Positions 21,801 to 33,902 of a stretch of DNA of 64,000 nucleotides are shown one piece after another. The DNA is from Avena insularis. Lineage: Eukaryota > Streptophyta > Magnoliopsida > Poales > Poaceae. The position numbers and the translations under genes are program-made. Location: NCBI GenBank assembly GCA_023614405.1, contig JAJUPC010000238.1, positions 186,001 to 250,000 on the forward strand, written 5' to 3'. The notes under the pieces were generated by a model. It was not told where the DNA came from, searched no databases, and saw nothing but the letters and a program-made list of their open reading frames with translations. Position 1 is the stretch's first letter. Every line of letters begins with the position of its first letter.

Positions 21801-23525
21801 TAAAAAGTTAAACGTTATCCATTATGCTAGTAAGACTTTAGACGCTGCTCAAAGGAATTATGACACTACTGAAAAGGAATTTCTAGCTATTGTTTTTTGC
21901 CTGTGATAAGTTTAGGCCCTATATTGTGGACTCAAAAGTAACCATTCATACTGATCATGCTGCTATTAAATATCTTATGACGAAGAAGGACGCTAAGCCT
22001 AGGCTTATTAGATGGGTACTTCTTTTACAAGAGTTTGATCTACATATAGTAGATAGGAAGGGTGCTGAAAACCCTGTAGCTGATAATTTATCTCGTTTGG
22101 AAAACATCTCTTTTGACCCTATGCCTATTAATGATAGTTTCCCAAATTAACAGTTAGCTGCAGTAGGGGTGAGCTCGTGAGGAAGCCCTTGGTATGCTGA
22201 TTATGCTAACTTTATTGTCTCCAAGTATTTGCCTCCAACTTTTACAGCTCAGCAAAGAAGAAAGTTCTTCTATGATTTGAGGCATTATTTTTGGTATGAC
22301 CCACACTTATACAAAGAAGGAGTGGATGGAATTATGCGAAGATGTGTTCCAGAATATGAACAAAAGGAGATATTGCGTAAATGTCATGATAGTGACTATG
22401 GAGGACATCATGCAGGAGATAGAACTGCACAAAAGGTACTACAATCAGGTTTCTACTGGCCTACCCTTTTTAAAGATGCAAGAAAATTTGTTTTATCTTG
22501 TGATGAATGTCAGCGTGTTGGTAATATTTCTAGACGCAATGAAATGCCTATGAACTACTCTCTAGTTATTGAACCTTTTGATTGTTGGGGATTCGACTTT
22601 ATGGGTCCTTTCCCTCCTTCGAAAGGTTACACTCATATTCTTGTTGCCGTTGATTATGTTACTAAGTGGGTAGAAGCCATTCCTACAAAGAGTCTTGTGG
22701 GAGACTTCTCTAAAAATGCTTAAGGATGTTATCTTTCCTAGGTTTGGGGTGCCTAGGTATCTCATGACTGATGGGGGTTCTCATTTCATTCATGGTGGTT
22801 TTAGGAAGACCCTTGCTAAATATGATATTAATCATAGAATTTCTTCAACTTATCACCCCCAAACTAGCGAGCAAGTAGAGTTATCAAATAGAGAAATTAA
22901 ATCTATCTTGCAAAAGACTGTTAATAGGTCTAGAAAAAACTGGGCTAAGAAGTTGAATGATGCTTTATGGGCTTATAGAACTGCTTACAAAAATCCTATG
23001 GTAATGTCTCCTTATAAAATGGTTTATGGGAAAGCTTGTCACCTACCCTTAGAATTAGAACACAAAGCTTACTGGGCAGTGAAACAACTAAATAGAGATT
23101 GTAAGCTCGCTGGTGAGAATAGATTATTTGACTTAAGTTCTTTAGATGAATGGAGGAGTTAAGCCTATGAGAATGCTAGGCTCTTTAAGGAAAAAGTTAA
23201 AAGATGGCATGATAAGCGAATACTTAAGAGAGAATTTCATGTTGGTGAGAAAGTTCTATTGTATAGGTCCTGTCTCAGATTTTTTGCAGGTAATCTACTA
23301 TCAAAATGGGAAGGACCTTTCATCATTGAAGAAGTATACCGTTCAGGAGTAATAAAAATTTCTTCTCTAAAAGATAATACTACACAAGTAGTGAATGGAC
23401 AGCGACTCAAACACTATATTGCTGGAGATTCTTACAATGAAGATGTTGATGCCTTTCAAGTTATAACTCCGGAGAAATTCACCGAGGACCAAATTCAGAG
23501 ACCTGCAGAGTCTGTTTTCAAATAG
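18824..23525 (+). pseudogene. Gag-pol polyprotein of the Athila-like element, eight disabling lesions
   Basis: The start is the ATG at 18824 (MDNSLSFLFGN), after the primer site. Gag spans about 18824-19900. The aspartic protease motif DIGAS is at 20003. Reverse transcriptase is at about 20830-21400 with MDD at 21310-21318. RNase H is at about 21720-22100 (DASD and TDHAA motifs). The integrase zinc motif is at about 22384-22510 (HH, then C.DEC). The integrase triad is D at 22652, D at 22770 and E at 22878, keeping the D-35-E spacing of the last pair. Lesions: stops at 19088 (TGA), 21196 (TGA), 22148 (TAA), 22178 (TGA) and 23160 (TAA), and frameshifts near 20798, 21893 and 22694. The region just before MDD also looks shortened. 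No functional enzyme can be made. Frames on both sides of each lesion remain clearly homologous, so the decay is modest. Confidence 0.92.
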
Positions 23526-23813
23526 GTAACAGTTCTGGTAAGAAAAGTTCTGCGAAAATACAATACAACTATATTTTTGCAGTTTTCAGTCGATATGGAA
23601 AGTTACGAAGCAAAAAAGGGATGGAACCGGAGCCGGGCCTGATGGTGAGGCCACCCCAGACTCCACCTCCAACCCGTTTTCACCCATTACCTTCCTTTTG
23701 ATATGAAACTTCATAATATATAACCCCTCAATGGTCCATATATCGTGTTTTCATCGTGTTTTTGTTTCGATCTATTTTTGCCAGGACATACTTTTTGAAG
23801 GTTTAGAAGCACA

Positions 23814-24281
23814 ATGGTGTCCGCCAAGGATAAAGGGAAGGAGCCTATGGAGGAATACCTCCAAGACCCCGGGAAGAAGAAGGAGATGAAGAGTGAATGT
23901 GAAGAGGAGCAAGGCCAACATCCGCACACAGACACTACCATTGCAAGCATTGGAGTGGTGGCGAACCCTGCCAGGATCAGAAGGACTGCACGGATGCAGA
24001 CTGGGGGGAAAGCTCCTTGTCATAGTTTGGCTCCACGGTCACCTTATCCAATTACCAAGAGTCCCTTCCATACCTTTATCCATAACCATGCAGGAAAATA
24101 AGACTCCAAGATGGAAGAGCGGAAAAAGAATCACAAGAGTTGGGATCCACAATCCGACATGATCATGCACCGCATCGAGCACAACTCGGAGTTGATCCGT
24201 ACACTCACCTTTGAGATTGAGGACTTGGGGAAATTGGCCAAGAAGCTCATCGAGAGGATACCACCACCACCAAAGGAGTAA
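23814..24281 (+). pseudogene. Third ORF of the Athila-like element, unknown function, one in-frame stop
   Basis: Two open segments share one frame: 23814-24101 (starts MVSAKDKGKEPMEEYL, Lys/Glu-rich) and 24111-24281 (from the ATG; EERKKNHKSWDPQSD, then a heptad-like IEHNSELIRTLTFEIE and a final IPPPPKE). They are separated only by a TAA at 24099. Joined length would be about 155 codons. The second part looks like a short coiled coil. Athila-lineage elements often carry an extra ORF downstream of pol. I recognise no domain and cannot say whether this is an envelope-like relic; no signal peptide or membrane segment is visible. Confidence 0.45.
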
Positions 24282-24299
24282 TTCATCATCAGGTTTGGC

Positions 24300-26160
24300 A
24301 TCCCCTTGGTTTGTTCCAAGCTTGGGGGAGTGCCGCAGTATCATATCACTATCTTCTATGTTTTTACCTTATTAGTAGAGTCATATCATGAATAGAGGAG
24401 TTATTATGTAGTATGGTTTGCATTATGGAAATGTCCCCTCTCTCGTTAGATTTGTATCCCTTGGTGTGAGTTGCCGTTATGGATTATTAATGAGAAGTTC
24501 TATCATCCACTCTTTTGCATAGTTTATTATAGTTTTCAATTCGTGGTTATATGATTGATCTTGTTGTTAGTATTGGTATCACTCTGGGATCATTGAGTTA
24601 ATTTAGTTGGTTTTGGCAAACCTGGCTCGGTCAGTAGCAACACTATTTTTGAGAGTTGAATGAAAAGATAGAAGTACTCTATAGAAAAATTATTTCATCA
24701 TCTTTCCTTCTTGATTTGCTAATAAGTTTAGTATTCTCTAGTTAAGATATTTTTTGCTTCCAAGGAAGATTGCATGTTTGTTTCCTTCAACTCTTATACT
24801 TGCTACCCAGCCTTGCTAGCCAAAAACCTGTACTGAGAGGGTATTCCTCTCGTGCATCCACCTCCTTTAAACCAAAACCTTTGCCATTTGTGTCCACCAT
24901 ACCTACCTATTAGCATTATAGCTATTCCAAGTAAATTCTTGTTTTATCTACCTACCAAATTAAACTTGTTATGTGAAAATTAGTGATTAAAGCTCTCACG
25001 AACTTGATGGCACGCTTTACTTTCTTGCATTTAATAAACTTGAACCATTGGGTCCTTCTTTGTTGCGTATATGCTTGCGCTTTATGAGTTGAAGTTAGTC
25101 GAACCATGTATCATGGGGACCGCTTTCAACACTTCATTTGGTACTTTGTACCTAGTTGATATCATGTTCTTTTGCTTATGGATCCCGACGGTGTGAAATA
25201 AAAGGGGAACTTGTAAGATCATGGAGTTTATATGTGTGTTAGAGAAACGCCTGGGCCGCTAGCCTAAGCCATGCCTAATCATGGTGGAAACTTGCAGCAT
25301 AACTATAGTGAGCATTCTATGAAGCATCCTCAATAAAAACCTATGCAAATAGCAAATAAAAGATCACCGAGATGCTCACTGCGCTTGCCTTGTCATTTTG
25401 ATTATGGGATAGCTCCTGTGTCATGTGCAAGGGGTACCCCGTTGGCGGTTCTCAATGATACGCATGTATTTACAATGACAAGAGCTTGCTCGTGACTGAA
25501 GTTGAGTAGCATGAGGATCGGTACTCATAAGTAAGGGGCATGAGATTTCAACTTATAACTTGTCAAGCATATCCTCTTAGTTGTATCACTTTAACCTTAA
25601 TCACCTAAAGATGCCTATGATAGGGGCAATGAGAGCTGAAAGCTAGTAAGTATCATAATTTTTGGGAGCTCTTTATGAGACTTGCAATCCCTGCTTCCCT
25701 CTTTGAAGGGCCTTTCTTTTACTTTGTAGTTGAGTCAGTAAACCTACTCCCTTCTATCTCAGCAAGTATTTTGAGTTGTTGTGTTTCATTCATTCGTATG
25801 ATGATTTATTCAATCATGTTTCTTATGTTCCTTGTTTTGCACATTGCTCTCATCTTGAGGTTTACTACTTTGAAAGCTTTCATTGAAAACCAGCTATTTG
25901 TGAACTCCAGCAAATTATCAACTATTCTTCGACCAAGAGCTAAGTTTGCCATTACCAATTATGATTCACTTTATGTATCTTTATTGTTTTTCCTTTACTC
26001 ATTACAAGTTGAGTTATATAATAGTGAGTTGTCTTCTATTATGATCTATGTATTTGATGAATGTGATGCTTCTTGTCCGTATTCTTTTATCGACTCTTCA
26101 CTCCATAAACCTGAGGCCATGTTTATTGAGCTCAGTTTCGCTTGGGGACAAGTGAAGTCT
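24300..26160 (+). other. Non-coding 3' internal region of the Athila-like element
   Basis: A polypurine-like motif (aagcttgggggag) lies at 24318. From about 24790 onward the sequence resembles 9720-11200 in the nested element, for example around catacctacctattagc and accttaatcacc. An ORF at 25675-26178 is open for 167 codons but matches nothing, runs into the LTR start and is probably chance. Confidence 0.75.
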
Positions 26161-26175
26161 AAGCTTGGGGGGAGT
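26161..26175 (+). promoter_or_regulatory. Polypurine tract of the Athila-like element
   Basis: aagcttggggggagt lies immediately before the 3' LTR start at 26176. Confidence 0.82.
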
Positions 26176-27692
26176 TGATACGTCCATTTTGCATCATTAT
26201 TCTATTTCTTAATTCACTATTATTCATTGATATATTTCGTATTGAGAGGTGATACTTATGTTATTTCATCTGTTTTTGCATGGTTGGTGACTTTTGGATC
26301 ATGGACCACTGCAGTCAGGATTCTGATGGAAAAGGTGCTGTTTGGAGGCAAAATTCGCGAAGATCAGAAATTCCGGGAAAATATATGGAAAATCCTATTT
26401 TTCCAGAAGACTAAGGATGCCAGAAGACGGAGTGGAGATGGGCCATAGGGGGCCCACACCACCCTATGGCGCGGGCAGCCCTAGGCCGCGCCAGGAGGTG
26501 GTGTGGCCACCCTGGCCCACTCCAGCCTCTCCCCTCTAGCATATATCATCCTCTCAAAACCCTAAGACTCGGGGAGCAACCACATAAAGATTTCGCCGCC
26601 TCTGCGGGGCAGAAAACACCGAGAGAGAAAGATCTCTCCGGCAGACAGATTTCTACCGGGGGAATTCCTTCCCGGAGAGGGGAGATTGTTGCCATCAACA
26701 CCACCATCAAGATGGACTTCATCGGGATCGTCATCATCATCATAACCACCATCATCACCATCAACACCCTCATCACCATCTCCATATTGTTGTAACAATT
26801 GCGTTGAATCTTGCATTAGTTCATAGGGGAAACTTTCCCGGTGTTGATTACTCTTTGTAGTTGATGCTATTGAGTGAACCATTGAATTATTGTTTATGTT
26901 CAGATTGTTATACATCATTATTCCATCTCTGATCATGATCCATATGATGTCTTGTGAGTAGTTCGTTTTGTTCTTGAGGACATGGGAGAAGTCTTGTTGT
27001 TAGTAGTGGAGTTGTGTTGAGAAAGATTCAATAGATTGTTATTTAAGTTGTGGTGTACTTCTTCTAGTGGTGTCATGTGAACGTCGACTACATGACACTT
27101 CACCTATATGGGCCTAGGGGAATGCATTGTGTATTTGGCTACTAATCGTAGGGGTTGCCGGAGTGACAAAAACCTGAACCCCCGTTAGGAAACCATTGCA
27201 TAAGGGACGTAAGGGTCTTAGAGTTTAAAGCTGTGGTTAGGTTTCTACCTTAATTACTTTCTTGTACTTACGGATGTTTGCAAGGGGTATAATCACAAGT
27301 ATGTATTAGTCTTGGATGGGGCGGTAAATTAGCACAGGTTCACCCATACAACACTTAGCAAGCTAAAGAAGATTAATCAACTATATGAAGCGAAAGCACT
27401 TGACAGTCTTCCCATGTGTCCTCGAGAACGTTTGGTCATCTTAAGTAATACAACCGGCTTGTCCTTTGCTGCATAAAGGATTGGGCCACTTGCTGCATTT
27501 ATTCCTACTGTCTTTTATTTACTCGTACTTTGTTTACTTGCTTTATCAAAAACCCCTAAAAATCCGTTTTCTAAGTATTTGCAGAGAATTCCTGATCCAT
27601 ACCACTAGCTAGCACCTTCTGCTCCTCGTTGGGTTCGACACTCTTACTTATCAAAAATACTGTGATACACCCCCTATACTTGTGGGTCATCC
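26176..27692 (+). mobile_element. 3' LTR of the Athila-like element
   Basis: 1,517 bp, the partner of 17195-18709. It ends gtgggtcatcc, so the canonical terminal A has changed to C, and is followed by the target duplication GCGTG. Confidence 0.92.
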
Positions 27693-30399
27693 GCGTGGCA
27701 TTCACATCCAATATTCTCTGGACTTCTTACGAAAAAGAACAACGTCACTCGTCTTCACTCAGAAAATGTAGAATTGAATGTTCTTTCCTGATAGTTGGAA
27801 ACTCACACTAACAGCATTGTTTACTACAACAAGATGCAACGATCTACCTCTGAAAATACATTTAATTCGAGAGAAATCTACCGCGCTTACTTGTAGCTCA
27901 AGTTTGTCCTAATTTTGTTCAATTGTCAAGATGCAAAATCTTAGCAAGAAGTAGAACCTATTGTCAAAACTCTCGGTGTTTTATGATATATTAACTGTGA
28001 GCCCTCGATGGGTACCTCCAAAAGTTTTTTCGTAAAACTTTCAAAGCAACCTACAATTTACTTGTAGTTTCAAATTTCACCTAATTTCGATAAATCGACA
28101 TAAAGTCATTTGGTAAATGGGCAGAGTTAGCTAGGAAGTTTGAAAACTCATAAATAAAACATGGGAATCATTGGTACAACATGTTGGTCCACTATATATG
28201 TCCGTACACTTCGCTTCTAGCATTCAGATCCAATATTCTTCGGACATTTCTTTACAGAAAAGAACAACCTCGCTCATCATCACTCGGAAAATTGAGAATA
28301 ATTGAATGTTCTTTCCTGATATAGTTCGAAATCACACCAACGACATAGTTTACTACAAGAAAATGGACCCATCTACCTCTCTGAAAAGTCATATATTTCA
28401 ACAGCAATATATCGCACTTACTTGTCGCTCAAGTTTGACCCAATTTTGTTAAATAATGTCATCCGATGTAGAATCTTAGCTAGAAGTCAAACCTGTTGTC
28501 AAAACTCTAGGTTGTTTCTCATATATTGATTGTGACTCCCCGATCGGTACGGTAGCTCCAAAAGCTTTTTTGTTAAACTTTTAGAGCAACCTACGATGTA
28601 TAGTACTTGTAGTTTCAAATTTGACCTAATTTCGATAAATCGACATAAAGTCATTCGGTGAAATGGGTAGAGTTAGCTAGGAAGTTTGAAAACTCATAAA
28701 ACATGGGAATCGTTGGTACAACATGTTGGTCCACTATATATGTCGATAAACATGGCTTATGCAATTCAGATCCAATATTCTTCGGACATTTCTTTACGAA
28801 AAAGAACAACCTCACTCGTCATCACTCAGAAAATTGAGAAATGACTGTTCTTTTCTAATAGTTGGAAAATCAAACTGATGACACTGTTTACTACAAGAAA
28901 ATGCACCAATCTACCTTTAAAAAGTCATATATTTCAAGAGGAATCTATCACGCTTCCTTTGTAGCTCAAGTTTGACACAATTTCGTTAAATAGCGTCATG
29001 ATGCATAATCTTAGCAAAAAGTCAAACATGTTGTCAAAACTCGCGGTTGTTTATCATGTATTGATTGTGACCTCCCGATGGCGACCTCCAAAAGCTTTTT
29101 TGTAAAACTTTCAGAGCAACCTACAATTTACTTGTAGTATATATTTCAAATTTGATCTAATTTTGATAAATCGACATAAAGTCATTCAAGTGGGCAAAGC
29201 GATAAGCTAGGAAGCTTGAGAACTCATAAAACCGTAGAAATCATAAGTACAATATGTTGGTTCACTATATATATGTGAAAACTTGGCTTGTGGCATTCAG
29301 ATCCATATTCTTCGGACTTCCTTTATAGGAGAGAATAATCTCGACATCACTCAAAAAATTGAGAATGTTCTTTCCTGATCGTTGGAAACTCACACTGACA
29401 TCATTGTTTACTACAAGAAGATGCACCCATCTACCCTTGAAAAGACATTTAAATTCAAGAGAATTCTATCACGCTTACTTGTTTGTAGCTCAATTTTGAG
29501 CTAATTTAATTAAATTGTCAGGATGCAAAATCTTAGCAAGAAGTTAAAACTACCATCAAAACTCTCGGTGGTTTCTTACATATTGATTGTGACACCTCTA
29601 TGGGTACCCCCAAAAGCTTTATTGTAGAACTTTTAAAGCAACCTACAATTTACTTGTAGTTTCAAATTTTACCTAATTTTAAAAAAATCGACATAAAGTC
29701 ATTCAAAAGGGTAGAGTTATCTAGGAAGTCATTCAAATATCGACAGACATTTATTTCAATAGTGATATTTCACGCTTACTTGTAGCTCAAGTTTGACTTA
29801 ATTTTGTTAAACTGCCAGATGCAAAATCTTAGCAAGAAGTGGAACGTGTCATCAAAACTCTCAGTGGTTTCTGATATATTAATTGACCCCTGAATAGGTA
29901 CCTCCAGAAGATTTTTCATATAATTTTCAAAGCAACCTACAATTTACTTGTAGTTCAAATTTGACCTAAATTCGATAAATAATTGGCATAAAGTCATTTA
30001 AGTTGGCAGAGTTAGCTTGGAAGTTTGAAAGCTCATAAAAGGTATCGTCTATACAACATGTTGGCCCACTATTTATGTCTGAAAACTTGTCTTGTGCTAT
30101 TCAGATCCATATTCTTTGGAGTTTCTTTACGTAAAAGAACAATCTCATCATCACTTGAAAAATTGAGAATTAAATGCTCTTTCGTGATAGTTGGAAACTA
30201 ACACCCACGACATTGTTTACTACATGAAGATGCACTCATCTACCTCAGAAAATACATTTAATTAAATAGCAATCAATTGCCCTTATTTATGTAGCAAATG
30301 TTTAACCTAATTTCGTTAAATCGGCAAAAAGTCAATAAACTGTGCAAAGTTAGCTGGGAGGCTTGAAACGTCCTATTTCTAAAAACTTTAGAATTATAA

Positions 30400-31219
30400 G
30401 AAACCATGTTCCACTTTCTATGATAATCGGGGCAGTGTAATTATTTTTTAACTGTGATAGGTCTCGTAGGAGCAAGGTGCTTTAGTTAACACGTGGTCGG
30501 TGGAAATACAAGTTACATCAAGGACCTCATAAAATCAAAATTACACCCAAGTCCATGCATTTAGCACAAGATCCCTGAAACTAAGCAATATAGTGACTTT
30601 TGAGGTTTGCACGTATTCTAGATATTGTAGAGCCTAAATTTATTCTGAAATAATCTATATTCTAGCTTTTACTACTAGTACGTATAGTAAAGAAGGATCC
30701 ATTAAACAGAGTGATCGTACTCTCTATTGAAGTAGTAACTTGGATTGGTTCTTCACATATGTAAGTACTACTACCAATTATAATTTCTCAAAAAAAAGTA
30801 CCACTAATAAATGCAGTACTAGTTTGTCTGATTTGTACTACTACTAGTACTAGTAATCCCTATATTTGGGATTATTAAGGCCATTTAAATTTGATAATAC
30901 CAAAAAAGTTAATTACAGGTTGGTGTCGAAGACATGCATGCAGTCCTCGGTCTCTCCCCTACAGGACTGTACACCTTGCACCAGGCAGCGGGCTTTTTGT
31001 CTCTCTCCAGTAGTAGATCTTCTTGTCTCTCACTCACGTGGGTCTTCTTGCTTCGGTCTCTCCCTCTGTATCTATTGTACTGTCTGGTACAGTACACAGT
31101 GACACCTGCTTTACTCACTTGTCAACTTTCTGCATCCTTTTTGTTTTGACGAAGCATGTACAGCGTGTGGACACTGTCTAAGAAAAAAGTGGCCAAGTGC
31201 AGAGCCTCAGCCACCGCCG
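30400..31219. other. Array flank and intergenic sequence
   Basis: 30400-30640 is similar to 51480-51740 (shared gttaacac, acaagttacatcaag, tccatgcatttag), so the flank of the 530-bp array was duplicated along with it. From 30640 to 31219 there is no gene. Short palindromic AGTACT/ACTAGT runs begin here and recur to about 37.3 kb. Confidence 0.55.
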
Positions 31220-32007
31220 GTGCGCCGATGCCTAGAATATACCTGTACAATCGTACCAGTACAGTACGAAACTCAATCAGTATACCTACCCAACCTGGGT
31301 TTCTGGCCGGCGGGCACTACGTCGGCGAGCCGATCTTCCCTCTGTAACCACTCCCACATGTTCGTGTACCACATCGGTCGATTTGACCATGAGCCGGTTG
31401 CTATGGACGTTGTCCAGTCTAAGGCGATGATTGAGTGCCCCTATGATGGCTGCTTTAGCTTGGTCGCCTTCGACAAGCTCGACGAGCACAAGATCGCGTG
31501 CTCGCATGGCCCGTGCTCCTGCATGGATCCCTCCTGTGATTTCATTGCCTCGCCGGCAGGGTTTCTTTCCCACATGAAGGAGGCCCACAGGGTCAAAGTA
31601 ACTAGGGCCATCTACGGCAGCGCCTTCTTTTGCCTCATCCCGACTCCACCACCAACAAGCATGAGGGGATTCACGCACTTCCTCTATGGGGATGATGGTG
31701 CCGTGTTCGGCCTGACCATCGTGGCGCTTCCCTGGCCCGTCGTGTCCTTGCTGTGCATTAGGCATGACATGTGCTTGTGGCCGCGGTACACAGTGAAACT
31801 GTGTGTGTGCCTGGACCGCCAGGGTCGATGGACTTCTCGATGGTCAAGAGCCTTAATGCGGTAATCGAGCTGACGAGCAGCTCGTCGTCGGCCAACTTCC
31901 CGTTCGACAAACTCAGGATGTACCTCGGGGTGCCTCCGCCGTTCCTGATGAAGGTTGGACAGTCCACCCATGTATCTTTCTGGATTTGCATTGACAGGAA
32001 AAAATGA
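31220..32007 (+). pseudogene. SINA-like E3 ubiquitin ligase pseudogene, RING domain missing
   Basis: The frame 31220-31864 contains a SIAH-type zinc-finger block: ECPYDGCFSLVAFDKLDEH, then CSHGPCSCMDPSCDF and LSHMKEAHR. These are the Cys and His positions of the SINA family, which ubiquitinates target proteins. Upstream, where the RING finger should be, no Cys/His pattern is visible. At about 31800-31815 the homologous reading moves to another frame (31771-32007), where SMDFSMVKSLNAVIEL and THVSFWICIDRK look like the C-terminal end of the same family. A frameshift plus loss of the RING indicate a dead copy. The start of the homology (about 31390) is more reliable than the ATG at 31220. Confidence 0.72.
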
Positions 32008-33675
32008 TCTTAAACTACGGTTGATGATCAAGACTATAATGGTATATCAGTAGATAAATAGTACTACTAGTAGTACAATTTTACTATTCCAGTTTACTAG
32101 TAGTAGTCACATGTAGGTTCTCTTTTGGTACTAGTAAGGTTGCATTTGGGATGTAAACTAAGTTTGCTGCTAACGTTATTACGGAGTATTTAGGGGTTTA
32201 TTACGACTTTTATATAATTTTTCACTTCTACGATATGGACCAGAGATAAACACACTAACCGTTCTTATGGTGTTTGGATTTTAGTCATCTAACTCAGTGA
32301 TTATGAAATTTTATACCCAAACTTGTCAATTCGACTTGATTTAAGTCTTGAACCAGGATTGCCGAAATTATACTGTGTGGACGACACGTCGACATGGGTC
32401 TAGCATGCAGGATAGGCTTGCCTATATTTTTGCCTAAATATCTAGAAAATAATATGGACATCTACGACATCAACTCAATATTATCTGAATCATCATAAAC
32501 CATGTTTTCATATTATATGCGTTTGATATTATGTAAGTCAGTATGTTTGTACATATAGTTGGTCAAACTTTATAAATATTGACTTTGACAAAACCTAGTT
32601 TGCTTTCTAATTTGAAAATGAGGGAGCATCTAAGTACTAAAATGCGTCGAAATACATTCGTATCTAGACAAAGCCAAGTCAGTAACTACTATTTTAGGAT
32701 GGAGGGAGTAATTATTTATGAGTAATCGATTTTTTACATTTTTTTACTGCTTCGGCGCGTGCCCACGACTAGAGCATGGATCAATGCATAATAATCACGC
32801 GACCATGAAGTGACGATCTACTTCGTACTAGTAGTACTAGATTACTCTACGTGCGGAGGTGCACTAGTGGAGCACATACTCGTGCCATTCCTAAGTAGTA
32901 CTACTAGTACACGCAAATAGGAGTACAAAATAGATAGATCTTATTTCTCATCGTACTATTTTATCCCTGTAAGGCAACCTGGACGACTACTATAGTACTA
33001 TATTGGCACAACTTCTGCTTTTGGCGCTACAAGATGAATGTGGAACTCTCCGTGTAATATTACTGTACTAGTACTTCTTGTAGTACGTGCTTGTAGTAGT
33101 ACTACTACGTATACTCCACAGTTTTTCGGACACATAGTAAAGTAGTGCAGTAAGTCTGTTTGGTCAAGCTGCATGCAATGAGCATTGGTTTGGCAGGATA
33201 ATTCAGGTTTTTAGATATCCAAATTTCTACTCCAGCTTGATGACTCAAGACACGAAGCAGCTAGTACTCCTCTATCCTCCGGCTGACGCTCAGATCAAAA
33301 TGAACAAGCAAAAGATTGTGTATCTTGGAAATTGCCATGCCTATTTATTACCTGCAGAGCTTTATTTTGTTTCCTTCAAGGCACCTGCAAATACTGATAA
33401 GTACTAGTACTAGTAATAACGTGCTATGATTTGGCCCTACAGCTAGTACAAGACATAGACTCTAGTAGCTACTCTCGTCACACTAAATCATCCAAGAGGT
33501 GGAGTTCCTTTTTTTTCTCCAAGAGGTGGAGTTCCTTTTTTTCCTGAGAGAAGAAACCTTTTTATCCCTTCTTTGATTGAAAGAAAATTCAAAGGTTTTG
33601 TGAAAGATTTTGTCCCTTAGAAAATAATCCTACGCTGTTTTTTTGATTCATAGGATTTCAATATATAGGAATTAT
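32008..33675. other. Intergenic DNA with a Stowaway-like MITE end
   Basis: No gene is visible. 32640-32710 (tatctagacaaagccaag, ending ttaggatggagggagta) is the right-hand end of a Stowaway-type MITE; its left end is not clear. A 27-bp direct duplication (ccaagaggtggagttcc at 33492 and 33519) lies near the end. Many AGTACT/CTAGTAC runs are present. Confidence 0.5.
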
Positions 33676-33902
33676 GTTCCGTTTGGAATGCAGGATAGGA
33701 AAAATATAGGAATAGGAAAAACATGAGAATTGAGATTCCTTCAAAGTATTCCTTTGCCCTCTATTTTTTAGGAAAATTTCCATCCACTCCAACCTCATGG
33801 TATAATTGCTTTGCTTTTGTTATGATTCAAACACATACTTGATCCAAATTCCTATAGATTCATCTTTCTATGTTTTGAGAATCCTGCAAATCAAATGATC
33901 CC
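33676..33902. mobile_element. Probable MITE, about 227 bp
   Basis: The left end gttccgtttggaatgcagga and the right end tcctgcaaatcaaatgatcc form imperfect inverted repeats around the shared core tttg..tgcaggat. Such short, non-coding, A/T-rich units with this core are common near grass genes. Superfamily and target duplication could not be established. Confidence 0.4.

Larger units (their letters stand above)
17195..27692 (+). mobile_element. Complete Athila-like (Ty3/gypsy) LTR retrotransposon, coding region decayed
   Basis: The LTRs are 17195-18709 (1,515 bp) and 26176-27692 (1,517 bp), both starting tgatacgtccattttgc. The target duplication GCGTG is at 17190-17194 and 27693-27697. The tRNA-Asp primer site (18721-18738) and polypurine tract (26161-26175) are intact. 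Domain order gag, protease, reverse transcriptase, RNase H, integrase places it in the gypsy superfamily, and the tRNA-Asp primer plus a long non-coding 3' part suggest the Athila lineage. It sits within a 530-bp tandem unit. Confidence 0.93.
15984..30400 (+). repeat. Array of about 530-bp tandem units, interrupted by an LTR retrotransposon
   Basis: The landmark acctacaatttacttgtag (with variants) occurs at about 16498, 17031, 28050, 28589, 29118, 29639 and 29933. The spacings are 533, about 520 after removing the inserted element, 539, 529, 521 and 294, the last being a unit with an internal deletion. Each unit also contains gacataaagtcatt, ggtccactatatatgt, cagatccaatattc and gatgggtacctcc in the same order. 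The array is about 3.9 kb of repeat, roughly seven units, all direct. No ORF persists across units. A solitary unit with the same flank is at 50890-51480. Confidence 0.85.

Noticed and set aside
25675..26178. 167-codon ORF as an envelope-like gene
   Set aside because: It ends across the polypurine tract and LTR start. No signal peptide, conserved domain or counterpart frame in the related element was seen.
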